Below, in pieces: positions 41,642 through 48,958 of a stretch of 64,000 bases of DNA. Both the position numbers and the translations under genes were made by a program. The DNA is from Pseudomonas fluorescens (GTDB lineage: Bacteria > Pseudomonadota > Gammaproteobacteria > Pseudomonadales > Pseudomonadaceae): assembly GCF_902497785.1 (NCBI RefSeq), contig NZ_CABVHK010000001.1, positions 124,001-188,000 on the forward strand. Direction: 5' to 3'. The notes beneath the pieces are model-generated. The model had not been told where the DNA came from and ran no database searches. It saw nothing but the letters and a program-made list of their open reading frames with translations. Position 1 is the first letter of the stretch, and each line of letters opens with the position of its first letter.

Positions 41642-42427
41642 ATGGTCGGGCAGGAAGAGTTGCGCTTGCAGGGTGCGGATAACTTTCGCAGCCTCAAAGG
41701 TATTCCCACCGGTTGTGGTCGTCGTATCGGCGACCATTACCTGTTACGGGCAGAACAGCTGGATCGACTGACCGCTGAAGACTGGCAGACCTTGCGGCGG
41801 ATCGGCCTGACAACCGTCTGCGATTTACGCAGCGCCGCAGAGCGTGAGCGTTACCCGAGCGGCGTACCCGATTCGGCTATCGCGCAACTCCACCTGGAGG
41901 TGCTTGGTGATGTTCGTGCCGACCCACGGATTGCCGCCATGCTCGCTGATAATCCAGAGACTCAGGGCGCGCGAAACATGATGTTGGAGGTCTACCGGCA
42001 ACTTCCGCACCTGTTGGCGCCGTTGTTGCCAGCGCTGTTCGAGCTGTTCTCTACCCGCAATGCATCGGTGCTCATTCATTGCACGGCGGGCAAGGACCGC
42101 ACCGGGGTCGCGGTGATGTTGCTGCTGCACGCACTGGGCGTCGCACCGGAGCACATCATGGCCGACTATGTGCTCTCGGCACGTCGCTTCAGTCAGCTGG
42201 AGGTGGCGCGTCAGCAGGCCATGAGCACCACGGTGAGCCACCTGGTCGGCCAAGCGGTCAGCGAGGCGGCCATTGATGCAGTGCTGGATGCCCGTCCCGA
42301 GTACTTGAATGCTGCGTATGCAGTGATCGACGCCGAGTACGGTGGACTGGATCTTTACCTGCAGCGCTTCAGTGGTTTGAGCCAGAAAGGCTTGCAGACA
42401 TTGCGCGATACCTTGCTGGTCGCCTAG
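41642..42427 (+). CDS. Tyrosine-phosphatase superfamily protein, IphP-like
   Basis: A 261-residue protein with the phosphatase loop HCTAGKDRTG (C147 nucleophile, R153) and an N-terminal NFRSLKG segment characteristic of the bacterial Y-phosphatase3 family, which acts on phosphotyrosine and phosphoinositide-like substrates. GGAGGA lies 6 bp before the ATG at 41642, favouring it over the TTG upstream. Being in an operon with a small-molecule kinase suggests a metabolic substrate rather than protein phosphotyrosine; this is inference. The stop overlaps the convergent EamA gene by 4 bp. Confidence 0.88.
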   Translation: MVGQEELRLQGADNFRSLKGIPTGCGRRIGDHYLLRAEQLDRLTAEDWQTLRRIGLTTVCDLRSAAERERYPSGVPDSAIAQLHLEVLGDVRADPRIAAMLADNPETQGARNMMLEVYRQLPHLLAPLLPALFELFSTRNASVLIHCTAGKDRTGVAVMLLLHALGVAPEHIMADYVLSARRFSQLEVARQQAMSTTVSHLVGQAVSEAAIDAVLDARPEYLNAAYAVIDAEYGGLDLYLQRFSGLSQKGLQTLRDTLLVA

Positions 42428-43308
42428 GTCACGACTTCGGTCACTACCCGCGCGGGTTTCCATTGCGCCAATCCAATTCCCAGTAAAATCAATCCGCCTC
42501 CGACCGCGTGGTACAGGTGCAATGTTTCCCCCAGCAACACAATCGCCAACACCGCGGTAAATAACGGGACCAGGTTCATCAGCACGGCGGTTTTTTCTGG
42601 CCCCAGGGTTTGCAAACCACGCATCCACAAGCCGGGCGCCAGCGCTGAGGCAAACAGACCCGCGAACAACACCAGCGGGACATTTGCGGTTGTCAGGGCT
42701 ATCGAAGGGGCCAGCACAAAGGGCGGCACCAACAGCAGGGTGCCGCAGATTATTTGCACGTAAAGGCTTTCCCAGGTCGGCAGGGGAATCTGCCAGCGCT
42801 TGACCAGCACGCAGTACAACGCGTACGACAGCGAGGCCAGCAACATCATCAATTCCCCTTGGCCAACCCCGTGTGCCCAGAGCGAGGGCAGGTCGCCTGC
42901 GGCCAGCAACCACGTCAGCCCGGCAAACGACACCAGAGCACCGACCAATAACGTCGCGGTCGGTTGGGTATTGAGCAGGGGAAAGGCGAGCAGCACGGTG
43001 AGCAGGGGCATGGTCGCCAGGATCAGGCCCATGGAAGTGGCGCTGACAGTGTGCGCGGCGAAATAGGCCAGCGACTGGTACAGCGACATGCCGAGCAAGC
43101 CCAGCAGCCACAACTTGGGCAGGTGCGGCCGAATCTGCTGCCGCAACCGCCAGACCTTGGGCAACATCACCGGTGACAACACCAGCAACGCGACCAGCCA
43201 GCGGTAAAAGGAAATGGCTGCGGGGTCAATCACCCCAACCGAAAGGCAATTGACCACGGTACTGGCGGCCCAGATCAGCGTGGCAAGAACAGGGAACAGC
43301 AAGTTCAT
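42424..43308 (-). CDS. EamA/DMT-family transporter
   Basis: A 294-residue, 10-helix inner-membrane protein made of two EamA repeats (about 5-135 and 148-285), the drug/metabolite exporter type. The start at 43308 begins directly with the first helix (MNLLFPVLATLIWAASTVVN); longer in-frame extensions enter the neighbouring SDR region and are not hydrophobic. No strong ribosome site is visible. It may export an intermediate or amino acid; the sequence gives no substrate. Confidence 0.88.
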   Translation of the reverse strand: MNLLFPVLATLIWAASTVVNCLSVGVIDPAAISFYRWLVALLVLSPVMLPKVWRLRQQIRPHLPKLWLLGLLGMSLYQSLAYFAAHTVSATSMGLILATMPLLTVLLAFPLLNTQPTATLLVGALVSFAGLTWLLAAGDLPSLWAHGVGQGELMMLLASLSYALYCVLVKRWQIPLPTWESLYVQIICGTLLLVPPFVLAPSIALTTANVPLVLFAGLFASALAPGLWMRGLQTLGPEKTAVLMNLVPLFTAVLAIVLLGETLHLYHAVGGGLILLGIGLAQWKPARVVTEVVT

Positions 43309-43372
43309 CACGGGGGCGCCAACGTTGAGGGTGCGCACTACGCACCGGAGAGTTTGTCGATATGTTTTGGTG

Positions 43373-44218
43373 TTATTCGCTGGCAGCGTTACGTGCCGCA
43401 ATCGTCGCGGCAAAATCGCGTTTGAGGGTTGGAAAGTAGGCAATCTGCCCACCCATGCCGCCGGCAATGTCAATCGAGGCGGCGCTGATGAAGCTGGCAT
43501 ATTCACTGGCCAGGAACAGCGCCATACCGGCAACGTCTTCAGGTTTGCCATAACGCCCGAGCGGTACCACCTTCATCACCATGGCGTCGAACTCCTCGCG
43601 ACTGACGCCAGGTCCCATTTCCTTGTAGTGACGATCCCATTGACCGGTATCGATCCAACCCATGTTCAGGCTGTTGACCAGGATATTGTCTTTGGGCAGT
43701 GACATGCCCAATGAGCGGGAGAGGGCGATGCACGATGCGCGATTGATTACTGAGGGAATTCCGTCGGGCGTCGGAATCACCCCGGCCAAGGCGTTGATTT
43801 CGATGATCCGTCCCCAGCGCTGTTCACGCATGAACGGCACCACCGCCTGCACGAATCGGAAATGCCCCATCTGCAGAATGTTGGCATGTTCGAGGATGAC
43901 TTCCGGAGTGAGGGTGTCGAGGTTGCCGCCACGGCCTTGACCGGCGTTGTTCACCAACACATCGACCCCGCCCCACGCGTGTGCAACTTCAGCAACAAAC
44001 GCCTTGACCCCCTCACTGTCCGTCACGTCGACAGCCCGGGCAATCACCGCCTGGGCGTGTTCCGCAAGTTGCGCGCCGACTTCCCGGACGTCTGACGCAC
44101 TACGGGCGCATATCGCTACCCGCGCCCCTTCAGCTGCGAATGCCCGGGCGATGGCCAAACCAATGCCCCGCGAAGCGCCCGTGATGATCACGCGTTTGGC
44201 ACTCAAATCAATATTCAT
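43373..44218 (-). CDS. SDR-family oxidoreductase with S-x3-R in place of Y-x3-K
   Basis: SDR fold of 281 residues with TGASRGIG and NNAG intact. The catalytic residues are unusual: N142 where Ser is expected (INALAG) and S156-VIN-R160 where Tyr-x3-Lys should be. The SDR at 8082 shows the same S-x3-R pattern. Ordinary ketone/alcohol chemistry is doubtful. It lies 64 bp upstream of the EamA gene on the same strand and is divergent from the third DUF1302 gene. Confidence 0.9.
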   Translation of the reverse strand: MNIDLSAKRVIITGASRGIGLAIARAFAAEGARVAICARSASDVREVGAQLAEHAQAVIARAVDVTDSEGVKAFVAEVAHAWGGVDVLVNNAGQGRGGNLDTLTPEVILEHANILQMGHFRFVQAVVPFMREQRWGRIIEINALAGVIPTPDGIPSVINRASCIALSRSLGMSLPKDNILVNSLNMGWIDTGQWDRHYKEMGPGVSREEFDAMVMKVVPLGRYGKPEDVAGMALFLASEYASFISAASIDIAGGMGGQIAYFPTLKRDFAATIAARNAASE

Positions 44219-44637
44219 GGTGGCTCCTCTTGTTTTTCTTCTGGCGGTTCACTGCCGTTTTACCCGCGCAACGCCAGGCGTTCTGTGGGATGGCAGGGGC
44301 TATTGAAAGCCCAAAGCACAAAAGCGTCAAAGTTTATTTGAACGGTTATCTGTTTTGTGTGCAGTATTTACCGGCGAAACGCCTTTGCTGGAACGATTCT
44401 TCACCTTGACGGGTGTGAAATTCTATATGAAGAATGCAAATCTTTATGTGGAATTTTATTTTGTGATCCGTTACGGTGACTTTCAACTGAGGAGGAAAGT
44501 GGGTCTGGATGCGTGCCAGACCTCTTCAGCGGACTGTCCAGGCGAGACATTCAACGATATTGTGGGGTAGCGCATATCGCTGGAGCGACCGTTTGAACGC
44601 ACATAGCGACTGAAAATAACAATAAAAGGTAGTGTGT
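44219..44637. promoter_or_regulatory. Divergent intergenic region upstream of third DUF1302 operon
   Basis: These 419 bp, AT-rich around 44300-44470, contain no convincing gene; one 71-codon frame lacks a ribosome site and any recognisable fold. The region holds a 39-bp imperfect palindrome (44418-44456) and, at 44341-44361, AACG-N13-TGTG, a degenerate relative of the 21-bp element. Promoters for the divergent SDR and for the long DUF1302-to-FAD-oxidoreductase operon must lie here. Confidence 0.5.
44418..44456. promoter_or_regulatory. 39-bp imperfect palindrome, candidate operator
   Basis: Half-sites AAATTCTATATGAAGAATG and its near reverse complement are centred on position 44437. Fifteen of 19 symmetric pairs match by Watson-Crick, including AAATTC/GAATTT at the ends and AAGA/TCTT inside. 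It is 181 bp before the DUF1302 start and 200 bp from the SDR start. Confidence 0.45.
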
Positions 44638-46299
44638 ATGAATCATAAGACCAAGCAGAGTCGGCTGGTACTGGCTCAAGGTGCGCTTACGCTGATGATG
44701 GTTGGCGGCTCTCAAGGCGTCATGGCGCTCTCTTTCGATCTGCCGAACCCTGATTATCGCCTGCGTTGGGACAACACGGTCCGCTACAACCTGGGCATGC
44801 GGACTGACAGTCAGGACAGTCGCATCATGAACACGCCGAACTTCGACGAGTCCGACGGCAAGTTCGATAAAGGCGACATTGTTACAAATCGTCTCGATGT
44901 GTTGAGCGAACTCGACTTTTCCTACCTCAACGAGTGGGGTGGACGCCTCAGTGGTGCCGGCTGGTTTGACCAGGCCTATAACGATCACGATGTGAAAAGT
45001 AACGTTCCCGGCTACGCCACCAGCTATCACAACAATCGTTACAGCGACGAAGTGAAGCGCTACATGAACGGCCCGTCGGGAGAGATTCTCGATGCCTTTG
45101 TCTGGCGCAACTTCAACATCGGCGACACACCGGTCAACGTGAAAGTCGGTCGTCACACCAACTATTGGGGTGAAAGCCTGTTGTTCGGCGCTCACGCCGT
45201 GTCCTACTCCCAGGCCCCCAGCGATGGCGTGAAAGCCTCGACCAGCCCGGGTATCGAAACCAAGGAAGTGTTTCTGCCGGTGGGGCAGATCTCGGCCAAG
45301 GCCCAGGTCACTGATCACCTTTCGGTTGCCGGTCAATACTTCTACGAATGGGAGCCCACGCGCATTCCTTATGGGGGTACCTATTTCGGCGCGGCCGACC
45401 CTTTGTTCGAAGGTCCGGACCAACTGCCGGTAGCGCCTAACGGAGCGACGTTGCAGCGTCAGGATTCGCGCTTCGGTCGCGATGGCAAAAACTGGGGCGT
45501 GATGGCCAAACTCAACGTTGAAGATGTCGAATCGACGTTCGGCGCCTACTATCGCCAGTTCGACGACTACCAGCCTTGGCTGGCCCCACAGGTCAAGGCA
45601 GCGCTGGGTTCGTACCGGGTTGTTTACCCGCGTGGCGTGAAGCTGGCAGGCGTCAGTTTTGCTCGGGTTTTCAACACGGTTGCGGTCGGCTCTGAACTGT
45701 CCTACCGCATGAACGGTGCCTTGAATGCCACTGGCGTCAGCGCGCTGGACGACGAAGGCCCGCGCGGCGACACCATTCACTTTATTGCCAACGCCGTTTA
45801 CGGCGTGCCGCGTAACTTCATTTCGAACAACGCGACCCTAGTGGGTGAGTTCGCCTACAGCCACCTGGATCGCGTGACTGAACACGAAGAGCTCTATAAA
45901 GGTGTCGGAAAAGCCGCTTGTACCAATGCCAGAACGCCAGGTATCGCCGGGTCCGGCAGCGAGTCGGATGGCTGCTCCTCGAAAGATTATTATGCGGTCG
46001 CGGTCAACTACACTCCGCAATACATCTCGATCTTCCCCTCCTGGGACATGGATGTACCTCTCACCGTCAACTACGGCCTGCATGGCAACGCACCAACAGC
46101 CGGTGGCGGCAGCGAAGGCGCGCTGGCTTACTCCGTCGGCGTCAAACTCACTTATGCCCAGCTGTATGAGTTCGGCCTGCGTTATGCCGACACAGCGGCC
46201 CAACCGAAGAACCTGGCCAATGGCACCGTCGCCGGTAACGGCAACGTAGGCGGTGAAGACCGCGGCTGGCTGGCTTTTACCTTCAAGACCTCCTTCTGA
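44638..46299 (+). CDS. DUF1302 family outer-membrane protein (copy 3)
   Basis: A 553-residue precursor with signal peptide ending near GVMA-LSFD. The mature part begins LPNPDYRLRWDNTVRYNLG, carries DESDGKFDKGDIVTNRLDV and ends TFKTSF, a proper barrel C-terminus. It is very close to copy 2 (36152). AAAGGTAG precedes the ATG at 44638. It is first in the longest operon of the window, where it is joined by DUF1329, YCF48-like and RND proteins, the full set seen in hydrophobic-substrate clusters. Confidence 0.9.
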   Translation: MNHKTKQSRLVLAQGALTLMMVGGSQGVMALSFDLPNPDYRLRWDNTVRYNLGMRTDSQDSRIMNTPNFDESDGKFDKGDIVTNRLDVLSELDFSYLNEWGGRLSGAGWFDQAYNDHDVKSNVPGYATSYHNNRYSDEVKRYMNGPSGEILDAFVWRNFNIGDTPVNVKVGRHTNYWGESLLFGAHAVSYSQAPSDGVKASTSPGIETKEVFLPVGQISAKAQVTDHLSVAGQYFYEWEPTRIPYGGTYFGAADPLFEGPDQLPVAPNGATLQRQDSRFGRDGKNWGVMAKLNVEDVESTFGAYYRQFDDYQPWLAPQVKAALGSYRVVYPRGVKLAGVSFARVFNTVAVGSELSYRMNGALNATGVSALDDEGPRGDTIHFIANAVYGVPRNFISNNATLVGEFAYSHLDRVTEHEELYKGVGKAACTNARTPGIAGSGSESDGCSSKDYYAVAVNYTPQYISIFPSWDMDVPLTVNYGLHGNAPTAGGGSEGALAYSVGVKLTYAQLYEFGLRYADTAAQPKNLANGTVAGNGNVGGEDRGWLAFTFKTSF

Positions 46300-46329
46300 T
46301 AAATCAAACAAGAATCGGAGAACGTGTTC

Positions 46330-47697
46330 ATGAAACGTCCACTTGCATTAACTGCCGTCCTGATGAGTTTTGCGACCTGTAGCCTCACAGCCGCCGCTGC
46401 TGGCGACGCCTCGGACCTGGGTAAGAGCCTGACGCAGTTCGGAGCGATTCAGGCCGGTAACGCCGATGGCACGATCCCCGCTTACGAGGGCGGCCTTACC
46501 ACCGCTCCGGCGGGTTTCAAGCCCGACAGCGGGTTTTGGGTTGATCCGTTCAAAGATGAAAAGCCACTGTTTCGCATTGACGCCAAAAACGTCGACAAGT
46601 ATGCGGACAAGCTCAGTGAGGGGCAGAAAACCCTGATCAAGAAATACCCGACTTACTACATCGACATTTACCCAAGCCATCGCACGACTGCCTATCCCAA
46701 AGCGGTACTCGATGCCACCGTGCGAAACGCCAGCAGCTGCGCGATCCAGAAAGATGGCCTGGCCGTTGATCCATCTTGCCGTGGCGGCCTGCCGTTCCCG
46801 ATTCCGAAGACCGGCAATGAAGTGATGTGGAACCAGCAGGTGCGCTACAAAATCGGCACCGGCTACTCGACCACGACTTCGTCCAACAGCTGGGTAGTCG
46901 ACGCCAACGGCTCGATCACCAAGACCGCTGAACAGGCGACATTCGAAGAAACCCCGTACTACCAGGTGACTCAGGCGGATCGCGATCCACTGATGTACGC
47001 ACGAGTGTTCTCGCGCAACGACTATCCGGCGCGGCGCTCCGGTGAAGTGGTGGTGCTCACTGACTTCCTCGATCCATTGGCGAAGGCCCGTCGTTCGTTC
47101 AGTTATTCCCCAGGCCAGCGCCGGGTAAAACTCGCACCGGAATTTGCCTTTGATACACCCGTTGCCAGCCAGGGTGGCGTGACGCTGTTCGACGAACTGC
47201 AAATGTTTTCCGGGAGCCAGGACCGCTTTGACTACAAGCTGGTCGGTCGCAAGGAAATGTACATCCCGTACAACGCCTACAAATTCTACTTCGGCGTCGG
47301 CAAGCAGGAAGACCAGTTCATGCCGCACCACGCCAACCCGGCGAACGAGCGTTGGGAGCTGCATCGGGTGTGGGTCGTGGAAGCCACGTTGAAGCCGGGT
47401 ATGCGCCATGTCTACAGCAAACGCACCTACTACCTGGATGAAGATACTTTCGGCGTCGGCCTGTATGACGCCTGGGACAAGAGCGGCGCGTTGTATCGCT
47501 CGATCTTCCTCAGCGGCGTCCAGCTCTACGACAAAAACATTCCCTATAACGTGAAAAACGTCGTGTATGACTTCAACAAAGGCATGTACGCGTTGCTCAA
47601 CGATGGTTTGAAGGGCGGCTACAAGTTCATCGACAAACCACTCTCCGAGCGTGACATGAATCCTGAAGCCATTGTGGCTCGGGTCACCCAGCGCTGA
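46330..47697 (+). CDS. DUF1329 family protein (copy 3)
   Basis: A 455-residue secreted protein with signal peptide (MKRPLALTAVLMSFATCSLT then AAAAG). Blocks LTQFGAIQAGNADGTIPAY, CRGGLPFPIPKTGNEV and MFSGSQDRFDYKLVGRKEMY match copy 2 nearly residue for residue. GGAGAA lies before the ATG at 46330; an in-frame GTG two codons upstream is less likely. It is 30 bp downstream of its DUF1302 partner. Confidence 0.9.
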   Translation: MKRPLALTAVLMSFATCSLTAAAAGDASDLGKSLTQFGAIQAGNADGTIPAYEGGLTTAPAGFKPDSGFWVDPFKDEKPLFRIDAKNVDKYADKLSEGQKTLIKKYPTYYIDIYPSHRTTAYPKAVLDATVRNASSCAIQKDGLAVDPSCRGGLPFPIPKTGNEVMWNQQVRYKIGTGYSTTTSSNSWVVDANGSITKTAEQATFEETPYYQVTQADRDPLMYARVFSRNDYPARRSGEVVVLTDFLDPLAKARRSFSYSPGQRRVKLAPEFAFDTPVASQGGVTLFDELQMFSGSQDRFDYKLVGRKEMYIPYNAYKFYFGVGKQEDQFMPHHANPANERWELHRVWVVEATLKPGMRHVYSKRTYYLDEDTFGVGLYDAWDKSGALYRSIFLSGVQLYDKNIPYNVKNVVYDFNKGMYALLNDGLKGGYKFIDKPLSERDMNPEAIVARVTQR

Positions 47698-47707
47698 TGT
47701 GATTTCG

Positions 47708-47755
47708 CCTGTCCTGCCTGCCGGTTTGCGCATCAAGCCGGGCAGGCAGAACAGG
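47708..47755 (+). other. Large intercistronic hairpin between DUF1329 and YCF48-like genes
   Basis: CCTGT then CTGCCTGCC pair with GGCAGGCAG then ACAGG, giving 14 pairs with one mismatch around an 18-nt loop. There is no T run after it, so it is more likely an mRNA-stability or processing element, or an attenuator, than a full terminator. It would let the upstream outer-membrane genes be expressed at a different level from the RND part of the operon. Confidence 0.55.
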
Positions 47756-47792
47756 TGTGTTTGCCACGCGGGATGGTTAAGGAATAAAAATA

Positions 47793-48923
47793 ATGACTAG
47801 CCCTTGCCCTGCTTCTTTTCTTCTCTGCACTTCGCGTCTGCTCCTGGCAGTCGCGTTTGCGGTCGGCGCGAGCTCATTGCTGACGACGCCTGCCTACAGC
47901 GCCGTCGCGTTGTCGGCCGATTCGCTCGACGTGCCGGCGCAGCGGATCGATGAACACCTGCCCGCACCCTTGCTGTCGGTCGCCACAGCGGGCGACGCGA
48001 TGATTGGCGTCGGCCTGCACGGGTTGATCCAGCGCTCCATCGATGAGGGCCGCACCTGGCAACAGGTCGATAGCCCGGTGTCCAGCGATCTTGTGCAAGT
48101 GCGGTTTCGCGACGAGCGTCATGGCTGGATCGTCGGTCACGATGCGGTGGTCATGCACACCACCGATGGCGGTCAAAGCTGGCAAGTGCAGCTCGACGGG
48201 CGCCGCTTGTTGACCTTGCTCAACGCTTACTACGGCCCACGGGCCGAACAAGGTGATGAAGCCGCAGCCCAGATGCTTAAGGAAGTGGCTATGGCCGCCA
48301 GTACCTCGGCGACGCCGGACGTGTTGGCCGCACCCTTTCTCGATGTGATGTTCGATGAGCACGGCAACGGATTTGCCGTGGGTGCCTTCGGCATGTTGTT
48401 GCACAGCACGGATGACGGCCAGAACTGGCAGCCGTGGACCGAGCGCAGTGATAACGATCGGCGCATGCACCTGTATGGACTGGCGGAACAAGCGGGCACT
48501 TTTTACATCGGCGGGGAGCAGGGTTTGCTGCTGCGTCTGGATGGTCCGCAACAACGTTTCGTGAAAATCGATACGCCCTACACCGGCACTTACTTCGGCG
48601 TCCGCGCCTTCGACGGTCTGCTGCTGGCGTACGGGCTGCGCGGCAACCTGTTTGCCAGCCGTGATGACGGCCAGCAATGGCAGCCTGTGGCAACCAATCT
48701 CAATAGCAGCCTGGTCAGCATTGTCGAGCAGGGTGATGCCTTGATCGTCGTGAGCCAGGGTGGGCAACTGGTCAGCGTTGACCGGCAGAGTTTGCAGGTC
48801 ACCCCGCTGGCAGATGCGCGGGTAGGCGAGGTGTATGCAGCCAGTGCCACCAAACAGGCTGGGAGCCTGCTTGTCACGCGCTTCAGCGGCGCCAAGGTCA
48901 TCGATATCGCCCAGGCCAACTAA
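47793..48923 (+). CDS. YCF48/BNR-repeat beta-propeller protein, exported
   Basis: A 376-residue protein with signal peptide ending near TPAYS. Asp-box repeats are visible: VMHTTDGGQSWQ, LLHSTDDGQNWQ and LFASRDDGQQWQ, with SIDEGRTWQ earlier, giving a propeller like the photosystem-assembly factor YCF48/HCF136. In proteobacteria such proteins accompany DUF1302, DUF1329 and RND genes, where their role is unknown but presumably periplasmic assembly or substrate handling. It is 35 bp upstream of the RND gene. Confidence 0.88.
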   Translation: MTSPCPASFLLCTSRLLLAVAFAVGASSLLTTPAYSAVALSADSLDVPAQRIDEHLPAPLLSVATAGDAMIGVGLHGLIQRSIDEGRTWQQVDSPVSSDLVQVRFRDERHGWIVGHDAVVMHTTDGGQSWQVQLDGRRLLTLLNAYYGPRAEQGDEAAAQMLKEVAMAASTSATPDVLAAPFLDVMFDEHGNGFAVGAFGMLLHSTDDGQNWQPWTERSDNDRRMHLYGLAEQAGTFYIGGEQGLLLRLDGPQQRFVKIDTPYTGTYFGVRAFDGLLLAYGLRGNLFASRDDGQQWQPVATNLNSSLVSIVEQGDALIVVSQGGQLVSVDRQSLQVTPLADARVGEVYAASATKQAGSLLVTRFSGAKVIDIAQAN

Positions 48924-48958
48924 AGCCCCCGGCACGATTCCCCTACGAGAAAGAAAAA

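Noticed and set aside
44355..44570. A 71-codon plus-strand frame in the intergenic region before DUF1302 copy 3.
   Set aside because: It has no ribosome site and no recognisable domain, and it runs through the 39-bp palindrome, so it is more likely regulatory DNA.
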